Shown here piece by piece: positions 45,511 to 54,979 of a stretch of DNA of 64,000 bases. Each line of letters begins with the position of its first letter. Within the stretch, counting starts at the first letter, position 1. The translations under genes and the position numbers were made by a program. Location: NCBI GenBank assembly GCA_041846495.1, contig JBGZEX010000004.1, positions 1-64,000 of the forward strand, given 5' to 3'. Source of the stretch: JBGZEX01 sp041846495. GTDB taxonomy: Bacteria; Bacteroidota; Bacteroidia; Bacteroidales; Marinifilaceae. The notes under the pieces are model-generated. The model was not told the origin of the DNA and did no database searches. It was given only the letters and a program-made list of their open reading frames with translations.

Positions 45511-46863
45511 ATGGCCAAGTCTAAGACGGTATATGTTTGCGAAGTTTGTAATGCCCGGGAGTCCAAATGGGTAGGGAAATGTTCGGTTTGCGGCTCATGG
45601 AACAGTTTTAGAGAGGCTCAAGAGGTCGTCGCTTCGAAACGGCGATCCGATCTTGCACCCAAGGTACGCCCTTTGACATTGTCCGAGGTCCGTTCCGACG
45701 GAGATCGTCGTTTGGATACCGGAGATGCGGAGTTCAACAGGGTGCTCGGAGGAGGATTGGTGCCCGGTTCCATCGTTTTATTGGGAGGAGAGCCGGGTAT
45801 AGGCAAATCTACCTTAGTGCTTCAGTTTGCTTTGAGTCAAAGGAAATACCCGGTTTTATACATGTCCGGAGAGGAAAGTATCTCTCAGATAAAAATGCGA
45901 GCGGAGCGGATAGGGAATATTTCCGATTCCACCTTGTTCGTATCGGGGGTCTCTTTGGAACAACTCATGGAAATAGTGGCGGAGGCGGAACCGGCGGTGC
46001 TTATCATAGATTCCATTCAAACCCTGGCTTCCGAGAACTTGGATGCCATGGCCGGAAGCATTACCCAAATAAGAGAATCCGCTTCGGCTGTTTTGAAGAT
46101 TGCCAAGGAAAGGGGAATGGCCGTGATTATAATCGGACATATAACCAAAGAAGGGAGTATCGCCGGTCCGAAAATATTGGAGCATATGGTGGATACCGTC
46201 CTTCAATTCGAAGGAGATCAACAGCATTTATACCGTATTCTCAGAGCCGTAAAGAACAGATTCGGCTCTACTTCCGAAATAGGAATATACGAAATGACGG
46301 ATACGGGACTCCGGCAGGTGTCCGATCCTTCGGAGTTTTTGATTTATAACAGAACGGAAGATCTTAGCGGGGTGATCGTAGGAGCCCCGATAGAGGGGAT
46401 ACGTCCGATATTGTTGGAGGTACAGGCCTTGGTAAGCACGGCCGTTTACGGCACTCCTCAGCGCTCCGCAACGGGATTCGATACCAGAAGATTGAATATG
46501 TTGCTTGCGGTTTTGGAAAAACGCGTAGGTTTCAGACTTGCAGCCAAGGATGTATTTTTGAATATGGCGGGAGGTATAAAAGTCGGAGATCCGGCCTTGG
46601 ATATGGCAGTGGCTATGGCCGTATTATCCTCCAATATGGATACGGCGGTAGGTAGGGATTCCGTTTTTGTGGGGGAAGTGGGCCTGTCCGGAGAAATACG
46701 GGCGGTGAGTCGCATAGAGCAACGTATAGCGGAAGCTTGTAAATTGGGATTTAAACGGATTTTTATCCCTTTCGGAAATAAAAAGAGCATATCCCGTTCT
46801 TTTCCGGGTGTGGAAATTCTGCCCGTTTCCAAAGTATCGGATGCGGTGAGACTCGTTTTTTAG
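45511..46863 (+). CDS. radA: DNA repair protein RadA
   Basis: Branch-migration helicase in recombination, 450 aa. An N-terminal zinc finger (CEVCNARESKWVGKCSVCGSW), a RecA-like core with Walker A GGEPGIGKST, the RadA-specific KNRFGS motif, and a C-terminal Lon-protease-like domain (FDTRRLNMLLAVLEKRVGF, then MAGGIKVGDPALDMAVAMAV). Its stop codon overlaps by 3 nt that of the opposing M48 gene. Confidence 0.97.
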   Translation: MAKSKTVYVCEVCNARESKWVGKCSVCGSWNSFREAQEVVASKRRSDLAPKVRPLTLSEVRSDGDRRLDTGDAEFNRVLGGGLVPGSIVLLGGEPGIGKSTLVLQFALSQRKYPVLYMSGEESISQIKMRAERIGNISDSTLFVSGVSLEQLMEIVAEAEPAVLIIDSIQTLASENLDAMAGSITQIRESASAVLKIAKERGMAVIIIGHITKEGSIAGPKILEHMVDTVLQFEGDQQHLYRILRAVKNRFGSTSEIGIYEMTDTGLRQVSDPSEFLIYNRTEDLSGVIVGAPIEGIRPILLEVQALVSTAVYGTPQRSATGFDTRRLNMLLAVLEKRVGFRLAAKDVFLNMAGGIKVGDPALDMAVAMAVLSSNMDTAVGRDSVFVGEVGLSGEIRAVSRIEQRIAEACKLGFKRIFIPFGNKKSISRSFPGVEILPVSKVSDAVRLVF

Positions 46864-47684
46864 AATTGTCTTTCGTAACGGAAAGCTCCGGTTTTTTTCT
46901 TGTATTTGAGGGCTTCCGGCATGATTTCCTTGAGTTTGGCGATACGATTCGCATTGCTCGGGTGGGTGCTTGCGAATTCCCAGCCTTCGCCTCCTCCGGA
47001 AGCAGCCATTTTCTTCCAGAATTCGATGGCTACCCTGGGATCGTATCCGGCCATGGCTGCAAAAATCAAACCCAAGTGGTCGGCTTCGTATTCGTTAATG
47101 CGGGAATAGGGGAGCATTACGCCGAATTGTGCCCCTAAACCGTATACTTGTTGAGCGAGGACCTTGGCCGTACTCGATTGTTCTTGCATAATCGCACCCA
47201 GAATCTGTCCTCCGTATTCCGCTACTATCTGCTGACTGATGCGTTCGGCCGAATGCTTAGCTACGGCATGGGCTATTTCATGCCCCAATACGACGGCCAG
47301 TTCGTCGGGAGTTCCAGCAATTTTCAAGAGTCCTTCGTTTACGACGATTTTTCCGCCCGGCATGCAAAAAGCATTGGCTGAAGGATCTTGAACGAGATGA
47401 AATTCCCAATGGAAATTTTTGATGTCGGCTTCTTTGCCGTTTTGGCGGAGGAATGTTTCTACGGCATGTGCTATGCGTCGTCCTACTTCGCTTACCGTTT
47501 TATTATTGGCGGCATTTGTCGATATCTTTGCTTTTTTCATATAGGAATTGAAACTTTGCTTACTGAGACTGAGTACTTCTTCGTCGCTTACCAGCATCAG
47601 TTGTTTGCGTCCGGTTATGGCTACGGATGCACATCCGTATACCAGCAGAAATATAAGTGCGAGAATAATGGGATTGTTTTTCAT
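46860..47684 (-). CDS. M48 family metallopeptidase lipoprotein
   Basis: Zinc protease of 274 aa, probably facing the periplasm. The lipobox is LLVYGC (Cys 18). The zinc motif HEIAHAVAKHSAE (HEIAH at 135-139) is followed by the third ligand region in NEYEADHLGLIFAAMAGYDP. The C-terminus holds the HPSNANRIAKLKEIMPEA block shared with LoiP/BepA-type M48 proteases, which act in outer-membrane quality control. The specific role here is inference. It converges on radA, with 3-4 nt of overlap. Confidence 0.92.
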   Translation of the reverse strand: MKNNPIILALIFLLVYGCASVAITGRKQLMLVSDEEVLSLSKQSFNSYMKKAKISTNAANNKTVSEVGRRIAHAVETFLRQNGKEADIKNFHWEFHLVQDPSANAFCMPGGKIVVNEGLLKIAGTPDELAVVLGHEIAHAVAKHSAERISQQIVAEYGGQILGAIMQEQSSTAKVLAQQVYGLGAQFGVMLPYSRINEYEADHLGLIFAAMAGYDPRVAIEFWKKMAASGGGEGWEFASTHPSNANRIAKLKEIMPEALKYKKKTGAFRYERQF

Positions 47685-47794
47685 AAATCGGTTTTAATCG
47701 TTTTATCGGAAATTGCCGATAAGTTTACGAAATTTATATCAAAAATCGTGCTAATTCCCGTATCGTAGGATTATATTCCGATATATCGGGGAAA

Positions 47795-47827
47795 TTTGCG
47801 GATATAATGAAATAATTTTTAAATTTG
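47795..47827 (+). promoter_or_regulatory. Promoter of ftsY
   Basis: TTTG (47795-47798), 21-nt spacer, TAAATTTG (47820-47827). Start codon 34 nt further on. Confidence 0.5.
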
Positions 47828-47860
47828 TCATGGATTGTATCGATTTAAATTATTCATCGG

Positions 47861-48811
47861 ATGGCATTATTCGGATTGTTCGGAAAATCTCAAAAAGAAG
47901 ACCTTGATAAAGGATTGTCTAAGACCAAAGAGAGTGTATTTAAAAAACTTTCGCGTGCTGTCGTCGGTAAATCTCATGTCGACGAAGATGTTCTCGATAA
48001 TCTTGAAGAGGTGTTGATCGGGTCGGATGTAGGAGTGGACACCACTTTACGTATTATTAAACGTATCGAAGATAGGGTGCGCAGGGATAAGTATATGAAT
48101 GTAAGTGAATTGAATAAAGTTCTTAAAGAAGAAATCACGGCTTTGCTTATGGAAGGAAATCGAGCCGGAGAAGCTTCTTTCGATTTGCCTTCCGGAATCG
48201 GACCTTATGTGATTATGGTTGTCGGAGTGAACGGGGTGGGTAAGACGACCACTATAGGGAAATTGGCTTATCGCTTTAAACAGTCCGGCAAGTCCGTCAT
48301 CCTCGGAGCTGCCGATACCTTCAGGGCTGCGGCCGTCGAACAGATTGCGGTTTGGGCCGAACGCGTGGGCGTCCCCGTAGTCAAACAGGGGATGGGAGCG
48401 GATCCGGCATCCGTCGCTTTTGATACCCTCCAGAAAGCAAAAGCTACGGGAGCTGATGTGGTTATTATCGATACGGCAGGCCGGCTTCATAATAAAATCA
48501 ATTTGATGAACGAATTGACGAAGATAAAGAACGTAATGAAGAAGATATATCCGGATGCTCCCCATGAAGTATTGCTCGTATTGGACGGTTCTACCGGACA
48601 AAATGCTTATGAACAGGCCAAGCAATTCACTAAAGCGACCGAAGTGAATGCTCTTGCCATAACCAAACTCGACGGAACGGCTAAAGGGGGAGTGGTTATC
48701 GGGATATCCGATCAATTTCGTATACCGGTCAAATATATAGGGGTAGGAGAGAAAATAGAGAACCTTCAATTATTCGACAGGGAAGAATTCGTGGATTCCT
48801 TATTTAAATGA
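47861..48811 (+). CDS. ftsY: Signal recognition particle receptor FtsY
   Basis: GTPase receptor that delivers ribosome-nascent chain complexes to the Sec translocon. 316 aa: short N domain (KGLSKTKESVFKKLSRAVVG), then the G domain with GVNGVGKTTTIGKLAYRF, AADTFRAAAVEQI, DTAGRLHNK and TKLDGTAKGG. It lacks the long acidic A domain of E. coli FtsY, as is usual in Bacteroidota. Confidence 0.97.
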   Translation: MALFGLFGKSQKEDLDKGLSKTKESVFKKLSRAVVGKSHVDEDVLDNLEEVLIGSDVGVDTTLRIIKRIEDRVRRDKYMNVSELNKVLKEEITALLMEGNRAGEASFDLPSGIGPYVIMVVGVNGVGKTTTIGKLAYRFKQSGKSVILGAADTFRAAAVEQIAVWAERVGVPVVKQGMGADPASVAFDTLQKAKATGADVVIIDTAGRLHNKINLMNELTKIKNVMKKIYPDAPHEVLLVLDGSTGQNAYEQAKQFTKATEVNALAITKLDGTAKGGVVIGISDQFRIPVKYIGVGEKIENLQLFDREEFVDSLFK

Positions 48812-48857
48812 TTGCAGGCTTATCCGTTGTCGATTGAACGGATAGGGGCTTCGGATT

Positions 48858-51209
48858 ATGATAAAAGGAAATTTTTCATCTTGGACTGTTGTCGCGGGAG
48901 TGGTTGCCGTTCTTGGGGTATGGTATATGCTTTTATCCCGTCCGCTATTCGATCTTCCTTACTCTACGGTGATTTTGGATGGGAAATCCGAAGTTATAGG
49001 CGTAAAAGTGGCTTCCGACGGGCAATTTCGTTTTCCTCCCCGAAACGGACTTCCTTTGAATTATGTGCAGGCGGTGATTACATACGAAGACTCCCGGTTT
49101 TTATTTCATCCGGGAGTGGATGTGGCGGCTTTGGGCAGGGCTTTGTATATGAATCTTAAAAGCGGGAAAATACTGAGCGGAGGAAGTACGCTCACCATGC
49201 AGGTCATCCGATTGTCTAAAGGGAATCCTCCCCGTACCTTGTGGGAAAAATTCAAGGAAATCGTATTGAGCCTCCGTTTGGAATCTTCCTGTACGAAATC
49301 GGAAATTCTTGCCTTGTATGCGGCTCATGCTCCTTTCGGAAGGAATATCGTAGGACTTAGGGCCGCTTCTCTTAAATATTTCGGGAAACGGCCCGAATGG
49401 TTGAGTTGGGGAGAAGCGGCTTTACTTGCCGTATTGCCCAATGCCCCGGCCTTGCTTTTCCCGGGTAGACATACCCGGGCGGTAAAAGTCAAGCGGAATA
49501 AATTATTGCTTAAAATTTACAGAAAGGGATTGATGAGCGAGGAAGATTACCGCTTGGCGGTAAACGAACCCCTGCCCGAACGTTTGCATGAATTCCCTTT
49601 GATTTCCACGCATATTATGGATAATGCCTTGAACGAGCACGAAGGGGAGGTCTGTCCTACGTTTATCGATACCGAACTTCAACGTTCCGTAGCCGATATC
49701 GTCGAGCGGCATATGAAGATGTTGAGCGGCGGATACATATACAATGCTGCGGTAGTCGTTGCGGAAGTCGGGTCGGGGAAAGTCAGAGCTTATGTGGGAA
49801 ATGCGCCGCCTCTGCCCGGAAGCAGCGGAAATATGGTGGATATCGTTCGTTCCCGAAGAAGTTCCGGAAGTATTCTAAAACCGGCTTTATATGCTCTTAT
49901 GTTGGATAAAGGCATTATTTTGCCCCATAGCATCGTATCCGATATCCCGACCCGCTACGGGAGCTATTCGCCGGCTAATTTCAATCACGATTATAGGGGA
50001 GTGGTGCCGGCCTCTTCCGCACTGGCTTCTTCTTTGAATATCCCTTTTTTAAGGATGTTGAAAGATTACGATTATCATCGTTTTTACGACGAACTTAAAC
50101 TCTTGGGGATAACTACGCTGGACCGGGATGCGGAACATTACGGTTTGAGTCTTATATTGGGAGGAGCGGAAGTGAGTCTTTGGGACTTATGCAATATGTA
50201 TCGGGGTTTTGCTTCCGTTTTAAGGGATTATGCGGAGAGGGACGGGGATTATACGGAGACTTCCTACAGAGGATTGAAATTATGGGATACGATAGGGGAA
50301 GAGGAGCGTGCGGTTTCCGTAAGTCGGGAACCTCCGATTTCGGCATCCGCCCTGTGGTTTACCCTTAAGGCATTGGAAAACGTGGAGCGTCCGGATATGG
50401 AATCGGGATGGAAAGTTTTTGCTTCCCGTATGGATTTGGCCTGGAAAACCGGAACGAGTTACGGTTTTCGGGATGCATGGGCCGTAGGCGTCAATGCGGA
50501 CTGGGTTGTGGGCGTATGGGTGGGGAATGCAAGCGGGGAAGGACGTCCCGGGCTCGTTGGGGTTCGTACGGCTGCTCCCATTCTGTTCGAAACGGCTTCT
50601 CTGCTTCCCGTGAAACATCGGTTTGTGAAACCGGAGGAAGAGATGCGTACGGCTGTAGTTTGCCGGCATAGCGGGTTTACGGCTTCTCCCATATGTCCGG
50701 ATAGGGATACGCTCTCGGTGTGCATGCGTGGGAATAGAGTGGTTCCATGTCCTTATCATAAACTGATAGCCCTCGATACTTCCGGAAAATGGAGGGTGAA
50801 TTCCGACAGGGTTGCCGTATCGGATATCCGGATGAAACCCTGGTTTTGTCTTTCTCCCTCTGAGGAATGGTATTATGTGAAATCCCATGGGGATTATAAG
50901 AAATTGCCCCCTTGGCGTCCGGATTGCAAACCCGAGCATGAAGAGGTTATGGAATTCATATATCCTTATCCGGGATTGAAGATATTCGTACCCCGGGATT
51001 TTGAAAAAAAGAAAGAAACTCCCGTATTTGCCGTTGCTCACCGAAGACCCGATGCAACTCTTTACTGGTATATCGACGGGAGATTCATGGGTAAAACCGG
51101 GGGAATACATCAATTTTCTTTTGCCCTCGATTACGGTTCCCATCGGGTTTCCGTTACGGATGAGGACGGGAATACGATAAGGCGTGATTTCGAAGTGGTG
51201 AGCAAATGA
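48858..51209 (+). CDS. pbpC: Penicillin-binding protein 1C
   Basis: Class A penicillin-binding protein, 783 aa, with one N-terminal membrane segment. The GT51 domain has YEDSRFLFHPGVDVAALGRA and the SGGSTLTMQVIRLSKGN motif typical of PBP1C rather than PBP1A. The transpeptidase Ser 338 lies in SGSILKPALYALML, with WKTGTSYGFRDAWAVG as the KTG motif. The C-terminal BiPBP_C-like domain (residues about 690-783, ending RRDFEVVSK) is characteristic of PBP1C. No alpha-2-macroglobulin gene, its usual partner in proteobacteria, is adjacent. Confidence 0.93.
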   Translation: MIKGNFSSWTVVAGVVAVLGVWYMLLSRPLFDLPYSTVILDGKSEVIGVKVASDGQFRFPPRNGLPLNYVQAVITYEDSRFLFHPGVDVAALGRALYMNLKSGKILSGGSTLTMQVIRLSKGNPPRTLWEKFKEIVLSLRLESSCTKSEILALYAAHAPFGRNIVGLRAASLKYFGKRPEWLSWGEAALLAVLPNAPALLFPGRHTRAVKVKRNKLLLKIYRKGLMSEEDYRLAVNEPLPERLHEFPLISTHIMDNALNEHEGEVCPTFIDTELQRSVADIVERHMKMLSGGYIYNAAVVVAEVGSGKVRAYVGNAPPLPGSSGNMVDIVRSRRSSGSILKPALYALMLDKGIILPHSIVSDIPTRYGSYSPANFNHDYRGVVPASSALASSLNIPFLRMLKDYDYHRFYDELKLLGITTLDRDAEHYGLSLILGGAEVSLWDLCNMYRGFASVLRDYAERDGDYTETSYRGLKLWDTIGEEERAVSVSREPPISASALWFTLKALENVERPDMESGWKVFASRMDLAWKTGTSYGFRDAWAVGVNADWVVGVWVGNASGEGRPGLVGVRTAAPILFETASLLPVKHRFVKPEEEMRTAVVCRHSGFTASPICPDRDTLSVCMRGNRVVPCPYHKLIALDTSGKWRVNSDRVAVSDIRMKPWFCLSPSEEWYYVKSHGDYKKLPPWRPDCKPEHEEVMEFIYPYPGLKIFVPRDFEKKKETPVFAVAHRRPDATLYWYIDGRFMGKTGGIHQFSFALDYGSHRVSVTDEDGNTIRRDFEVVSK

Positions 51210-51229
51210 TTTTCGGACGGATTGCTAAT

Positions 51230-51318
51230 AAAAAAGGCCGTCTTTTTTTCGATATAACAAAACCCCGAAAGTTAGACAGAAAACTTTCGGGGTTGCAGGT
51301 CGAATACCGGCCTTTTTT
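51230..51318. terminator. Bidirectional terminator with nested hairpin (element B)
   Basis: Outer stem AAAAAAGGCCG (51230-51240) with CGGCCTTTTTT (51308-51318), giving T-runs on both strands, between convergent pbpC and groEL. The inner stem is AACCCCGAAAGTT (51261-51273) with AACTTTCGGGGTT (51282-51294) around an 8-nt loop. The inner part matches element A at 23266-23297 in length and sequence, with one compensatory pair change. Confidence 0.85.
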
Positions 51319-51334
51319 CAGGTAGCTGCGATGA

Positions 51335-52975
<1,641 letters not shown>

Positions 52976-52994
52976 TTATTTTTAGGATTGTTTT

Positions 52995-53264
52995 TTATAG
53001 AATAACCATAATATCGGATTGATTCATTACGAGATATTTTTTATCGTCGATATGAATTTCCGTACCGGAATATTTACCGAATAAAACGGTATCCCCTACT
53101 TTTAATTCCATGGGTTCGTCTTTTTTCCCTCCGCCCGTTGCGATGATAATGCCTTTTTGGGGTTTTTCCTTTGCGGAATCCGGAATGATAATGCCGCTTG
53201 CCGTTTTCGTTTCAACTTCTACGGGTTCGACAATCACTTTGTTGAGTACGGTTTTTAATGCCAT
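52995..53264 (-). CDS. groS: Co-chaperonin GroES (10 kDa)
   Basis: 89-residue cap of the GroEL chamber. Mobile-loop segment SGIIIPDSAKEKPQKG and the GDTVLFGKYSGTEIHIDDKKYLVM C-terminal half are complete. It leads the groESL operon. The 5' region holds a palindrome and a sigma-54-like element. Confidence 0.98.
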   Translation of the reverse strand: MALKTVLNKVIVEPVEVETKTASGIIIPDSAKEKPQKGIIIATGGGKKDEPMELKVGDTVLFGKYSGTEIHIDDKKYLVMNQSDIMVIL

Positions 53265-53350
53265 AATGTTTTAATTTATTAATGTTAATATTTTAATCTT
53301 TTGCCGGATATTTTCCGGTCGTTCTTATTCGGCGAACGATACTCATATAT

Positions 53351-53400
53351 GCATTTTTTGTGCCAAAATAGAAAATGTCAGTAATTCTGACATACTGACA
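53351..53400 (-). promoter_or_regulatory. Candidate groESL control region: GG-N10-GC element and TGTCAG palindrome
   Basis: On the minus strand TTGGCAC-AAAAAA-TGCAT gives GG and GC separated by 10 nt, the -24/-12 spacing of sigma-54 promoters (53365-53351). Just upstream on that strand lie TGTCAG-TAATT-CTGACA (53376-53392) and a further CTGACA (53395-53400). No good TAnnTTTG is seen near it. Promoter type is inference. Confidence 0.4.
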
Positions 53401-53409
53401 TCTTTTATC

Positions 53410-53442
53410 AAAAAAATCCCCGGTTTTATGTCGGGGATTTTT
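53410..53442 (-). terminator. Intrinsic terminator after secG
   Basis: AAAATCCCCG (53413-53422) with CGGGGATTTT (53432-53441); on the minus strand the stem is followed by a T-run. It closes the cysS-secG operon and insulates groESL. Confidence 0.8.
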
Positions 53443-53509
53443 CCGAAATTTAGACTTCGTCGATTTCTCCGATCGGAGAGGCTTTGTTTATCCGCTATCG
53501 GAAGAGATT

Positions 53510-53872
53510 TCATTTTGCTTCCTGCTCTTTGGCCTCGGTCGTTTTCGAGGATTCGGAGCCTTCCGTTATGGAGAAATCATTTACGGGAAGGTCCCGGTCG
53601 GTTACGATATTTTCCATTTTATCCTGTATAGCCGATTGCGCAGCCTCTTTTTTAGGAATAAAAAAGGTGGCCGAAACGCAGAATAAAAACAGAGCGATTG
53701 CCAATGTCCAGGTAGCTTTTTCGAGGAAGTCGGTCGTTTTCCTTACGCCCATAATTTGATTCGAGGAAGAAAAAGACGAGGCCAATCCTCCTCCTTTGGA
53801 GTTCTGCACCAAAACAATTAAAATTAAAAGTATGCAGACGATAAAAATCAAAACGGATAATACGCTGTACAT
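53510..53872 (-). CDS. secG: Preprotein translocase subunit SecG
   Basis: Small Sec translocon subunit, 120 aa, two membrane segments (SVLIFIVCILLILIVLVQ and WTLAIALFLFCVSATFF) flanking the family motif QNSKGGGLASSFSSSNQIMGVRKT. The C-terminal tail of about 40 polar residues is longer than in E. coli, as usual in Bacteroidota. It is last in the cysS operon and starts 3 nt after the TPR gene. Confidence 0.95.
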   Translation of the reverse strand: MYSVLSVLIFIVCILLILIVLVQNSKGGGLASSFSSSNQIMGVRKTTDFLEKATWTLAIALFLFCVSATFFIPKKEAAQSAIQDKMENIVTDRDLPVNDFSITEGSESSKTTEAKEQEAK

Positions 53873-53874
53873 AA

Positions 53875-54453
53875 TTAGGAGTTATTATTGATCTTATTTT
53901 TTAAAAATTCTATCTGGTCTGCAAAGTAATAACTTTTTTCCGGAAATTTCAACATTAACTTGAAATAAGTTGCGAGAGCTTTTTCATACAAACCTTGTTT
54001 TATATAAATCCTGGCTAAGGTTTCGGTGAATATTCCTTCCGTATTTTTATTTTCGTCGACTTTTTGCGAAGTTTCGTTTCCCCCTATTCTCTTTATGAGT
54101 TCGCAAATCGGCAGTTCCGGATTTTCTTCCGGAAAATATTCGTTTATACGATATGCTTTATTGTCTTTCCCGAGCGTACCGGTATAGTAGAAAGAAATTT
54201 TTTCCGGGATTTCCGGTTTGTCGTAAATGAATCGATAGCTTTTTTTACGGTTTGAAATATATATGCCGTGCCGTTTTATGATTTCGTTTATTTCGGGCTT
54301 GTCGATATTGGTTTTTATGTAGAGCAGATGGAGCGGTTCGAAATAAGGATATTTTCGGATAAGAGCCGGAATTTCTTCCGAATCTTTTTGAGTGATGGTT
54401 TCCGGATTTTTTATCCAGTTCGTAATTTTTTCTTCGATACTGTCCATAATCAC
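53875..54453 (-). CDS. Small TPR-like protein in the lptE-secG cluster
   Basis: 192 aa, soluble, without a signal peptide. The C-terminal third (FTETLARIYIKQGLYEKALA, then TYFKLMLKFPEKSYYFADQ) resembles a tetratricopeptide helix pair. The N-terminal part is polar with no recognised motif. It overlaps the end of lptE by 4 nt, so it is translated from the same mRNA. The start could be the next Met (54447). Function unknown; the neighbourhood points to envelope biogenesis. Confidence 0.75.
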   Translation of the reverse strand: MIMDSIEEKITNWIKNPETITQKDSEEIPALIRKYPYFEPLHLLYIKTNIDKPEINEIIKRHGIYISNRKKSYRFIYDKPEIPEKISFYYTGTLGKDNKAYRINEYFPEENPELPICELIKRIGGNETSQKVDENKNTEGIFTETLARIYIKQGLYEKALATYFKLMLKFPEKSYYFADQIEFLKNKINNNS

Positions 54454-54974
54454 CAGTTTACGAAAGCTTTATTATAGATGTCCTCGATGATTTTATCCAA
54501 TATTTCCTTGGTCTTGGCTTCTTTTACGGCATTGAAATCTTCGTCTATGGAGTAGTCCGCATAATGGGAGAATTTTTGGTCGAAATTGTTTTTTTCGTCA
54601 AGGGTATTTGTAAATTTTACCCGGATTTCGATGGTGAGACGGTTGGCATTCGCCTCTTCGTTGCTTTTTATATTGACCGGTCGGAAACTATAACCCGTAA
54701 TTTCTCCTTCAAAACGGATGTCTCCGTTATTATTGGTCATTTCGTTCAAACCCGTATTTCCCCGTATGTATTTGTTAAGGGCATGGTAGAAGTTATTGCT
54801 GAGGTCGGGATCTACTTGCAGAGCTTTATTGGGAAATTGTTCGATGGAATAGGTTTTCACTGCCGGAGAAATGGATGCTCCGCTTGCGGAATATTGGATT
54901 TTTGCCAATCCGCACCCGATTAAAATATTGAAAATCAGTGCATGGATAATGATATTTCCGAATTTTTTTTTCAT
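54450..54974 (-). CDS. lptE: LPS-assembly lipoprotein LptE-like
   Basis: 174-aa lipoprotein (lipobox LIGCG). The body matches the Bacteroidota LptE-type sequence: SASGASISPAVKTYSIEQFP, then DIRFEGEITGYSFRPVNI and a helical tail ending IYNKAFVNW. LptE plugs LptD and helps insert LPS in the outer membrane. Sequence identity to E. coli LptE is low in this phylum, so the assignment rests on pattern and on the conserved sigma-54-regulator/secG neighbourhood. Confidence 0.85.
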   Translation of the reverse strand: MKKKFGNIIIHALIFNILIGCGLAKIQYSASGASISPAVKTYSIEQFPNKALQVDPDLSNNFYHALNKYIRGNTGLNEMTNNNGDIRFEGEITGYSFRPVNIKSNEEANANRLTIEIRVKFTNTLDEKNNFDQKFSHYADYSIDEDFNAVKEAKTKEILDKIIEDIYNKAFVNW

Positions 54975-54979
54975 ATGTT

